In this document: piece after piece, positions 24,855-39,402 of the stretch
How positions within the stretch are numbered: position 1 is the stretch's first letter
Layout: each line of letters opens with the position of its first letter
Assembly (NCBI RefSeq): GCF_019649055.1
Contig: NW_026570222.1
Span: forward strand, 1,984,001-2,048,000
From: Paramacrobiotus metropolitanus
Lineage: Eukaryota > Tardigrada > Eutardigrada > Parachela > Macrobiotidae
Length of the DNA: 64,000 bases
Direction of reading: 5' to 3'
Position numbers and translations under genes: made by a program
The notes under the pieces: model-generated
The model's input: only the letters and a program-made list of their open reading frames with translations
The model's database searches: none
Told to the model about the DNA's origin: nothing

Positions 24855-27025
24855 TTTGGTTTTGGATTTTGCTCAGCTAACGAATATTTCCAGGGTTTTA
24901 AAAGTCTCCTGTGAACATTAAGTATTGTCGTACCTGCCTCGCTACGATATTGTAGTCACATGTTGTTTTTGCACATTTTAGCTCTCAGCTTTTGTATACA
25001 GGATGGTTTTTGAGTGGTTATTTATTTCTTTTTGGTTTATATTTCCTGTTTTTGTTGTGTATATTGCAAGCGGAAGTGATCGTTTGTTGCTCAAAGCATT
25101 TTTTCCTAGTTTTACCGGGAGGGTCACGTACAGACTCTGTACGAAATGCGGTGGACTCAAGTTGCAGTAAATATTCTGGGAATGATTTTTTGCACCTGAT
25201 AATATGTAATTTTTTGCACCTGTTAATTATCTAATAATTCTGTAACGGGCACATGCGTGTTTTATTCTTTGGAAGTGCCAGTGATTTCATTTCTTGTTGC
25301 TCAACTTCAAAACGCCAAAGAACTGGGGAGCTGCTGTAACTGTGCCATTTCAGTGCTGGAACAATGCTTGGACTTGTGATTTCATCCCAGATAGAACAAA
25401 GATATGGCGTCAGGTTGCTAGCCCTAGCTGGACAGAACGGCCATATCTGGCTAGTTTTTAAAAATTTCAGTTTCAGTAATTCCCGGCTTAATTTCCGGTA
25501 AAGACCATCCGCTATTTGGCATTTTGTACTGTGCATAATTTGCACCGGCGAGTCGTGAAAACGTTTGTGACGTACACTCCTAAAGTTATGAATGCGGCAT
25601 GTAAAAATAGTACAGTACTAATTAGCAAAAATTGCTTCGAGCAAGTTACAGTATTGAATACTCGTACCAAAGTTTTGGATGGCTCTGTTATTTAATATTA
25701 AAAAAATCTTTTGTAATTTACATGCTGAACTGAATGGTACTGAAGTAAAATATTTAAGGAAGACTATTGTCTACGAGTAGTACTGTACTTTATTCTTGCT
25801 TCATAAATCATTCTTGCGAAAAATCATGTGTAATTTACATTTACATGCAGTAGTGGTACTAAAGTACTTAAAATTTTAAGCAAGACTATTTTCTACGAGT
25901 ATACTGTATATGGTTTGTATGACGCCAAATTTCTATCAAAATTACCGATCACCTGCCTCTGCAAAGGCACTGCTGTACAAAGGTACCGACCGTACTGTAT
26001 CTTCTATTGTATATATAATTTTTTCTTTTTTTTAAACTGAGGTAGTAATGACAGGAAACAATGTTTGGTACATTCGTGAATCCATCTGCCTTTTGTTGTA
26101 TTTGTAGGATAGTGGTACCGATAGAGAACAGAGTTTAGAGGCTACGTACGGCAATTATTTTTTAAGCAAGGCTTCATTGAATTCCAGCACCGAATTTTTC
26201 AAAGTTGCACTTAAAACAACAGAAAACGAAAGCCGTTGCTACTTAATACTTACATTATTTTTAATAACCTATTTTTAATACGGCTGAGAGAAGTAGAATA
26301 TGCACCCACTATAACCAGTAATACGAGACATACGTATTACCTATTACTGCGTAGTTATGAGACAGCAACACAGCATGCGCCAAGCTGCTAGTCTGCCAAC
26401 CTACCAGTATCCACCAATGAGCGCGTTTTTACCATTGCTTTGCCTGACGGCTGGCAGTGAGTCCTGAGAGAAGGATTACTCTGTATGTCCAACTATTTCG
26501 TGCATCAACTTTGCGAATTCTGCAGTTAACCATATATTAGAGTACTTAATTTGTTGTTGTTGTTTGTTTATAGGTTTTTCAGCAGTATGAATTTATCGCT
26601 AATTTTTTCAAGCGCACTGTTCTTTAGTTTATGCTTTCATTTCAACTGTTTTAGACATCTGTGCTTGTAGCGGACGCTGTACTAAGTGTTAGGTGTGTGA
26701 CCTTATTGGTTTCGTAGCCCTTTTCCCATTGTTGGCTTTTCTCTTTGAGAACTTGGGTGTTTTCGGCTTTCCGCCAATGAAAGTCACGAAAATGTACTGA
26801 GATTTGCGTACTGTCGCTTTTGTGCTATTGTACACTTTGTCACCTTTGCTTACATCCAGCGCACATGCAACGGTGGGAAGTTTTTGTCACTTGTCTGAAC
26901 TTGGTGATACTTTTTGGAATTCCTTCTGTTTGATTTCGATATCAGTAGATGTACAAGAAATTTTTAACCCAATACTAATGCCATGACGCTGTGTTATTCT
27001 GCAGAAATCAAAAGCATCTTCGAAA
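24855..27025. other. Spacer between cyclin E and the PRDM-like gene
   Basis: About 2.2 kb. Holds a degenerate duplicated segment (25712-25788 and 25829-25908) and many TACGAGTA / AGTACTGTA words. Any upstream 5' exon of the PRDM-like gene would lie here; an acceptor-like CTGCAG at 26999-27004 precedes the first exon frame. No coding exon is convincing. Confidence 0.5.
25712..25908. repeat. Degenerate direct duplication, about 117 bp apart
   Basis: 25712-25788 and 25829-25908 share TGTAATTTACAT, GGTACT.AAGTA, ATTTTAAG/ATTTAAG, AAGACTATT.TCTACGAG and TACTGTA in the same order. The copies differ by small insertions, so this is an old tandem duplication. Confidence 0.7.
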
Positions 27026-30000
27026 ATGTTGACCTGGGTGCTTTTACCGAATGAATTCACAGTCTCCCTGCCCGGACCTTCCAAGGAAGACGAACCTGAT
27101 CGTTCGGCACTAACAGAAATCTTCAATCGACAACGACTGCGAAGTAGTCGCATTATCCCTTGCGGAGCAACCTTTGTGCCTTGGCATGGACAGCTGAGAT
27201 CGTTCGATTTGGAAGTTCTTTCAGCCCCAGTCGTAAGCTTTAAATCCGAATCTGCAGTTTAACATTATTGGCTCGATATTTGTGTGCTCAGATTCGGGAG
27301 AAGTACTTGTTTCTTGTGGTTTTTCAAATATTATTGACAACAGCTGTCAGTGTCATAGGCCGCTGATTAGCGAGGCATACAAGTATAAGAGAGGATAATT
27401 TAATAATGGATTTTGAGTTTTTACAATTTTGGGGTCAGCAAGACGAAGTCAGTCTGCCCTGGTCTGAGTACTTATTCACCGGAGCGCTTATGTTACAGTA
27501 ATTTCCCACTTACCATTTGCGATGATGTTCAGAATCAATACGTTTGAAAACGTTCTAAAACCCCGCACTTTCGTTTACGCTGTTTTCTTCGGAATTATTC
27601 TCCTGCTAACTGGAAACCGGTCAATAACGAAAACTTTTTTGTGCCATGAATATTTACATAGTAGCTTGCGCATTTCCAAATTTAACGTTCTAATAGTATT
27701 CTGCTGCATGTTTTCGATTGTTTCTGACGTGAATAGCTGTTCTTCTTATTGTATTGCCATCATAGATGTATGAGTGGTATCACATGCGTATCGTCACCAT
27801 GCGAAATTAGGTCACCGGGTTTATAATTAAATGGGTCTGGAAATTTAATGGGCATTTGGTACGAGAACAGCAAGATAGACTACAATGTTATCGGTGCATC
27901 GTTCGCCGTCGCAATTGTTGAATAATGCCACCATGCGCTGATCTGTTCTGTTCTTCTTATGGAGCGCTCGATCCATACCGTCACAGGTGATGATAATTAG
28001 ATGTATTCAGGGTATTGTCTGCTAAGAGTTAAAAGAATCTGTTGTACACATAATCTCTTCAGAGAATGTGATTGTGATGTAACAGCTTGCCGCCCTTCAA
28101 TGCAACCTAGACATGATCTACTAAGCTGCGACCTGTGTGGACGACGCTAAAACAATGCTGGAAACATCAAATGAGGTCGCGCATTAGTTTTCTGACAATG
28201 AATCGAATACGCCACCGGCGAACTAATATAATTGCTATAGTATATGCACGTTGATACTTCGTACGTAGGTTGAATAGCTGCAAGTATGCGATTCCGTAAA
28301 AAGTTGCAGTTAATTTTTTACCGTTCTGGTGTGATTACCGGGATGTCTGTAAGGCAGGTCAGTGTGACCTTTAAGCAAAATCGCGCCTACGCTGGCTCAA
28401 CAGTATGGGATGATAGTATTTTGATTGTATAAAGAGTATCGTTCAGGCTACAATGGTTAATAGCACACTGCTATCATAGAAGACAATGTAATCATAAATA
28501 AAAATTAATGCAATGATACGAGTAAGAAAAATTTTGCGCAAAGTTGTATGGTTAGGTCTTACAATGGGCACAAATACGAGGTGGAATAATAGTTCGACGT
28601 GCCGCTAAATAATAAGGTCGCTTACGAGGAGGTTTCTGTGTTTTTTGATTTAGTTTCAAAGGTTATGTTTAGTTACTTCATTTATGGAAACATTCGGAAT
28701 AGGCAAGGCGTCTTGTAACAATCAGAGCAGTACGCTAACTGAATAACAAACGCCCATGACACTTTGAAAGGGACCGATGTCGCCAGGAGTAGAGCGATAG
28801 ACATCCCTTCCCGGCATCATTCAATCAGTTCATGCAATGCCGCTTGATTCGTGACACTGCCGATTGGATTGTCCTCTCGGTATCCACTAGCTTGGTAATG
28901 ATTGCCTACTGTGCGAGATTGACCGGTGTACATTGTTCGTTTTCCGCGAATGATTGATGTCGGTAAAATGGCCTTAGAAATAAGAAAACAACGTCAAGAA
29001 AGACAAGAAATGCCGGAAAAACTAGGAGGGACGCTGCAGAAGTGTAGCACAGCGTAGATATCCGGTATCGCATGTCTCATAAGGATCGAAGTTCAAACAC
29101 AGGATGGAACAACATGATAGCTTATCGTGTATGTATACCGCACACTTAACGAGTAATGACGACTCACAGGAGTTACATTTCCTCATAATATGCTTTATAA
29201 CCTCCTGAAATTTAATCGATGTACAGCTAGGTATAAATTATATTTATGTTCTTCTGTTTGTTCTTTGAAATACAAATACATTGTTTTTGATCAGCATTGC
29301 GTGACTTTCTAGCTTCGTATACTTGTTAGTATATTCTCGTGTTTAATTTATTACTGTTTCTGGTTTCCTTAACACCATTTGATATTCTTTGTTCCTGTGT
29401 GCTCGACTATTAATGTTTTGAAATTAAATTGTTTTTCACTATAATTGTTTTGGTTCTGTCACGATGTTAGTTTTCTAGGTTAATCCAAGATTCCAAATGT
29501 ACTGTTTTGTGTACGTACCATTCAAAATTGCAATCCCTGGATTGCACTTGCAGTTTTGCAGTGAATCACACCACGATTCACGATTATGGCCGTTTTGTGG
29601 TTTATCCGCAAGTGATTTTTGTGATTCTTGTGTATAATTAATTATGCAAGTGTAGTGGTCACCGCTGACCCGACATGCCTGACTCTGAATAGACTGGAAT
29701 GTTCTTTGGTTTTGCTTGCCGACTGTCTCCACAGCTAGAACAACCAGCCAGCGGTGCAGGAAACGTGTTACGGACGAAAATGTATCCCGTCATTCTTTTC
29801 GGTAATGTCAGCTCATTAGTGTCTCATCATCCACTTCTAATCATTATATGCAACTGCATTGATTTCGAAACACCAGATTGCGCGTGCCGCACTATTGTTT
29901 TTAGCGGTTTGAGCGTTTCCATTTGGCCGCCCTATTGCATTATTGGACAAACCTATTACGGCTGTCGAGCACACGAGTCAAAGCGAATTTATTCACCAGA

Positions 30001-32059
30001 GAATGCCGTGAAAACGAATGAGCTTATGCAGTTTTACGTAACACCTGCCGGGCACTGTTCTTCTAACAGCAGGATGCGGTGCATAACTAGTCGTAACCTT
30101 TTACCAACATCACACATAATAAGCAGATTATTTCAACTACTTTAGCACCATGTGCACTACTGGACATATGTCAAATTGTTACGGCTACTGTAAACCGTAG
30201 CATCCCAAAAGGATGGACTGTAAATACGTTACTTCACGCTTTCGTGTTGCGCCTCTGCTGAACCACCCGAAAAACATTAATACATATCAAACTTCCCAGT
30301 TAAGTACTGGAGTATGTTTATATTAATTTAAACCTGTAAAGACTTAATTTAGTTGTTCATGACCTAAAGGATCCGCTTGTAAACCATGAAATCAGTCGAA
30401 TTTTGCTTTAAAAGCCAGTAATGGGGTGGTTCTTGCACAACAGGAATAGTTCGTACTCTGGTTTTGTTAATTTTCTGTCGATGTACTGCTGTACCTAGTA
30501 AAAATTAATTCCTGTTGCCATTAATCGCAGGGATGGTGGAATTCCTTCGGCGGATGGCAGTGTAGCTACATGACACCTCTCCCAAATGGATCAGTAATAC
30601 CGATCCAAACGTGCAACTGGGTTCGTCTACTATCTTTGACGCACGATAAAGCAGAAGCCAATCTGATTTTGGTTACAAACTATCCTACAACTTTTCAAGT
30701 CGTCAATGAAATACCGTCTAATCAGCCCATATGTTGCTTTGTCGATAACGATATGCCCATACTAAAACGGTTACTGGAACAAGCTCCAATGCATGATTTG
30801 CAAACCTATCCACTACCTTTTCTTTCGTCTCCATGCCTTCAAGGTGCATCCATTTTTAGTCACTTCTCACCACCGCATGGACTAAAGGTACTCGTACAAC
30901 TTTTGTCGCAACTCTGTCTGTAAAGAAACATATGTTTTTCAATAATAATTCAAAACAAATTTGGAAAACTTACTCAGTTTCGTAACTGGCGAATAATCTC
31001 ATAGCATGCATTATTAAACAAGAGAACTACTCGTATTTATCGGTTTAACGTGGTTTTGTGTTTTTGTAGTCCGTGACCTATGCGGGATCAGCCCGACCAG
31101 AGTCACTTGATATCCATCCAAGTGTGACCTCGACAATCACAGATATTCTGCCGGAAGACAAACCACGGAAAAATTTGTCATGTTCATATTGCAGTAAAAC
31201 GTTCGATCGACCTTCGCTTTTGCAAAGGCACGAGCGAATCCACACCGGTAAATAATTGTAAAATAAAGTTCTTGTCATCGTTGCGAAGTCATGATGTAGC
31301 AACTAGCAGAAGGGGCTTTTGTACAACTTAAATGTGCCGTGATTGCATGCTTGCTGCTAAGGAGTAACGACTTGTGTTTCGCAGGAGAGAAGCCGTTCAA
31401 ATGCGATTCTGCCGATTGCACCAAATCGTTTAGCACGTCCAGTTCTTTGGTAAATTTATATTGTAATTACACTTAAGTCACTCCTGTTATGAAGAATGCA
31501 TGTGCACTCACAATGTTTGGTTTTTCAGAATACGCACAGGTAACAAGTTGGATTGACAGTGCAGTATCCGTACTACGAATTCGGCATTTCGATAATTTTT
31601 TTTATTTTGCTTTGCGAAACAGGCGCATTCATACAGGTACGCATGCATGCAGATATCCATTTGCAGTATATGGTTTCTTATCAGCTTTTTCGTCTATTCA
31701 GGAGAGAAGCCACACGAATGCAAGCAATGTCGGAAAAGATTTGCCGCCAGTTCCAATTTGTATTATCACAGAATGACGCATACATCCGTAAGTGGCCATT
31801 TCAGTCACTGCTGTGGCTAATGATGTCGTTTGGCGGTCACCGGCTCGTGGAAGCCATCAACGGAAAGGTCATTCACTACTTGTTTCAGGAACGACCGCAT
31901 AAGTGCTCCAAATGTAACAAGGGATTTTCAACCCCAGGAGATTTAAGGCACCATTCTTATACGCATAATAACAGCTGGCCGTATAAATGCAACGAATGTG
32001 ACCGCGGATTTTCCAAATCGAACCAACTCAAGATCCATAAGCTGCATCATAAGAGTTAA
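27026..32059 (+). CDS. PRDM-like PR-domain plus five C2H2 zinc fingers
   Basis: Probable sequence-specific transcriptional regulator. Eight exons close in phase to 362 aa: 27026-27232, 30531-30887, 31070-31247, 31385-31449, 31529-31539, 31623-31636, 31702-31787, 31889-32059. Seen: a divergent PR/SET-type domain (about residues 25-150) split by a 3.3-kb intron, with IIPCGATFVPWHGQL and CNWVRLLSLTHDKAEANLIL, matching the family's P-x-G-x-x-F-x-P and NW[MV]R patterns. Then five C2H2 fingers: CSYCSKTF...HERIH, CDSADCTKSF...HRRIH (C-x4-C spacing), CKQCRKRF...HRMTH, CSKCNKGF...HSYTH and CNECDRGF...HKLHH. The second finger is completed by microexons of 11 and 14 nt. The first ATG (27026) is tentative since an acceptor precedes it, so an upstream exon may exist. 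I cannot assign a PRDM subfamily. Confidence 0.75.
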
Positions 32060-32903
32060 AGGGGCAATTCGAAATAAAAACCTTTTACCAAAACTTTGAT
32101 GTAGTATTAGATACTCGCAGTGCCGTATAATTATGGAATATGTCGTAGCTCATGTTGTACATACTGCACTGATGATCTTGTGCTCCAAATATAAGTTTAA
32201 GTAGTGCGACCGCGAAGGCTGTGCTTTGTTTTGTTGGTGGCTGTTTCCAAATAAATTAGTTTTTAAGAAGTGTAAATGCTTGCAGTAAAAGCCACAAAGA
32301 CAAAATCTCAATCTGAACTGATGTTCGCAATTCAGTTTATTCAATGCTAGCAAAATCCGTTTTGCCGATTTTGAAGGTGACATCATTTACATATTTGTTA
32401 AAGGATCATTGGGACCTAAGCCGGCCTGTTATAATAAGTTTGATGCGAATCGGCCTCTTATCTGAACTAGCAATTTAGTGTCAACCATCATAATTTTTTG
32501 AGCATTCGATATCGTTTTCCCGTATGCATAGAAGATTCATCGAAGAAATGTTTACAAATCTAGGTTTCCGTATTGCAGTACTGGTAAGTTACAAACTAAA
32601 GATTACATACGAATCTAGGAACCCCGCTGTTTAGCGCAGTCCACTATAATGCCGCGGAAACATGACCACTGAAAAAAGTGTCATTAGTTCAGACAACTCT
32701 TTCTTCGAAACTTAAGTACGAAAGAACGCCCATACCAGAAAGAGGCTTCACTGCAATAAAAGTACAATACAAAACAAAAAAATTATGAATGAGAAAGAGC
32801 CATAATGGCATAAACTATAACAGAGGAAGGCGATATTTCTACTCTCTGCGACTCGCGATATATCGCGAACATTTACGCCGCTGACACAACCAATATCATT
32901 CGA
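32060..32903. other. Convergent spacer between PRDM-like gene and ZUP1
   Basis: 844 bp between two converging stop codons, so both 3' UTRs lie here. AT-rich, with no repeat, RNA gene or credible coding frame seen. Confidence 0.55.
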
Positions 32904-34527
32904 CTAAAGTTCAACCGATCGATTCCGCTCCCGGAAGTTCAGCATTTCATGCTTTTCAGTGCGGCTGGAAGAGGAGGATGGCGTAGGCCCACTGTGCTGC
33001 TGGCCTTGACGGCTAGATTGATGCCCTTCACCTGGTCGCTTCATCAGTTCGTATTCATAATCCGAGAGAATTTTGCCCGTGAAGTACAATATCTGGTATG
33101 TCTCTTCTTTGAAAGACTTAATAGGATGAAAGATATTAGTCTTGTACCATTGTCGAGTGGCGGATGCGCCACGAACCGCCAGTTCCGCCGGCGTCTTGCC
33201 AGGATCTAAGATCAACAGCCCAAGCTTATCCGTATTATACAAACAGTTATCGGCGGCCGCCCGGTCGCCGTCTTTCTTGGCTTTCGGCTTCTCTCTGGGC
33301 TTTTTTTTGTCAGTCTCACATCCGGTCACTTCCAACCCGATAATGGTGCGACTATGTCCCGAATACTGTATGTACATTGGAGCAACGAAACCCTTCGTGG
33401 CTTCGGTGGCGAAATATTCTTGCACGAAGGTGAACAACTGATCCTGCACATCCGTCGCGCCGATCACACTGCCAAAGTCCCGGATCACGCAGTCAATGCG
33501 CATGGAGTGGAAGAGTGCCTGGATTTCTGTAGTACCAATCCATTTCGATGTCTCCACGACGTTGTGCTCCAGTTCCGTCGCGGCGAAGAAGTCAAATCCT
33601 CGTTCCCATGCCTGGTGGATGAGAAACTGCAGGTGACGAATGCTGGGAATGTAGTTGCCACCCAACTCCTCCATTAGGCGCGATTGCACCGCCGGCCATT
33701 TTAAAAGAGACGAGATCAGCATCTGCATTATAAATATTCAAAAGGCCAGTAATGAGTAGTATCGCTTTTTCAGTTTCAACAATTAGAAACTATTATTTAT
33801 GAGATGCAGCTGAACTAGTACTGTACAAATATATATCATTCTGCATACCGCTGCTACCACAGAATGTTCCAAGTTTCAGCAGTAAATCAAAATCATATCG
33901 TGCATGTTATACCACTTTAACACTGACAAAATAATGGTTAAATTTAAATCGTTCACACGAATAAAATTAATGCAAACCCACCTGTGCATTTCGGTAGCCA
34001 CATCCCCAGCCACAATCCCCCAGATCTTTGCCATAAAATTCCACGTAATTACAGAGCAGCAAGATAGGCATTTCTTTGGCTCGCTCCACGGTTTCCCTCA
34101 CATGCTCCAGCACCAAACCGTCACGCTTTTGGTATTCCGAATTTTCCTTATTCCACTGCGTCAGCGCTTCCAGCACAGCATTGATTACGTATTCTGCCTC
34201 TTTACTCTCATCAACCAGAGATTGCAGTGATGCAAGAAATTTCGAAGCATATCCATCGCCCACGGGGACTTTTTCGTCATAGGTGAAACCCTCCAGTATG
34301 CGGTCGGTCAACACGGGAGCAATGGCGCGAAGAATGTCCACTGGATTTCTGGGATCACTGCTGGTCCAGTCCATGGAATTTTCACTGTCACTCTGCTCAG
34401 GATCGATGAGAGCTTTGTACAGGCTGTCGGTCAGTTCTTTGCGCATGGAGGCATCAATATCCTGCTCTCTGTTGGGATTCCGCGTGGGATACCTTCGCAG
34501 AACCCCAATGCTATCGGACGAAGACAT
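32904..34527 (-). CDS. ZUP1: ZUP1/ZUFSP-type deubiquitinase (peptidase C78)
   Basis: Cysteine protease of family C78. Human ZUP1 cleaves K63-linked ubiquitin chains in the DNA-damage response; UFSP1/2 cleave UFM1. Two exons (33982-34527, 32904-33722) give 454 aa. Seen: the catalytic Cys in GWGCGYRNAQ (Cys176) with MLISSLLKW following as in ZUP1, WIGTTEIQALFHSMRIDCVI, the catalytic His in GHSRTIIGLE (His305) and Asp in LLILDPGKTP (Asp355), then YQILYFTGKILSDYE. The order and spacing fit ZUP1 better than UFSP2. Unlike human ZUP1 there are no N-terminal zinc fingers; the first 170 residues are acidic and helical. A basic Lys-rich insertion lies between the His and Asp strands, and the C terminus is Ser/Arg-rich. 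The start ATG opens the frame. Confidence 0.85.
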
Positions 34528-35151
34528 TCTGATTTTGGTGAAGATTCGTAAATCCTTTAAAAAAACTCCAAAGTATGTTTTCCGATGCGGCCTGAGATAT
34601 TCATCTCGCCGGGAATTCTAATTAATGGATACGATTTATCTCGCGTTGTGGCACCAGGAAGAGTTAAGAAAACAGTCGACAATACAAATTCATGTATACT
34701 CGTAGTAATAGTTACGAGAAATTACATAAACCATAGTAAATTACGTATTAACAATGGTCAACGGAAGCATATAAAGCGATCTCGTTACTGTGTTACCGTA
34801 GAACTGAGTAGCGTGGTTCAAATTTCAAAACATGATACAGTACTTACGATTATTTTCCTAAATTTAAATATTAGGGCTGGTGCATCACGATAATATTGTA
34901 GTGCGTAATTGCGTCACCTGAAAAGTCTCACAGAAACGGAGCCCGGAGGGCGGAAATGCTATGAACAGGGGATAACCAAACGTGTTACGAGGTTTATGGT
35001 ACTGTAGGTCTCGCATATGTACAGTTTGACTGGTTTTGCAGTTCACTGCAAAGTGCCGATCGCCGATGTCTGTCACGTAGCACTTGGTTCAATTGGTTGT
35101 AGTTCTGTAGTCTGTTCTTTATTTACGGTACAATTAATTCGCGGTGTTCTC
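34528..35151. promoter_or_regulatory. Divergent promoter region of ZUP1 and GARS1
   Basis: 624 bp between two divergent start codons. It must contain both leaders. An upstream frame of GARS1 is open from 35017 but lacks family similarity before the ATG at 35152. No repeats seen. Confidence 0.5.
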
Positions 35152-39155
<4,004 letters not shown>

Positions 39156-39402
39156 TAAATCACTGAAATTCTGTATGCTTTTTACTAATTTTGTATGTTT
39201 GATCTGGAGCCAGAGAACCTAACAATTTCAGTTTTATTGTTTTTATTGATTTGTGGTTCAGTTACAACGACAACCGGTTGTCTCGTTATGTTCTGACACA
39301 ATTAATACATTTAAAATTATAAAAGTTCTCTAATGATCACAGTTTAGCAACACTCGGACGAAGACTCAAAAAGGAATAGCCACGCAATCGAACAAACGAA
39401 GA

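Noticed and set aside
29475-30145. Open frames inside the 3.3-kb intron of the PRDM-like gene
   Set aside because: The PR domain joins well without them, their phase does not help, and neither resembles a known domain.
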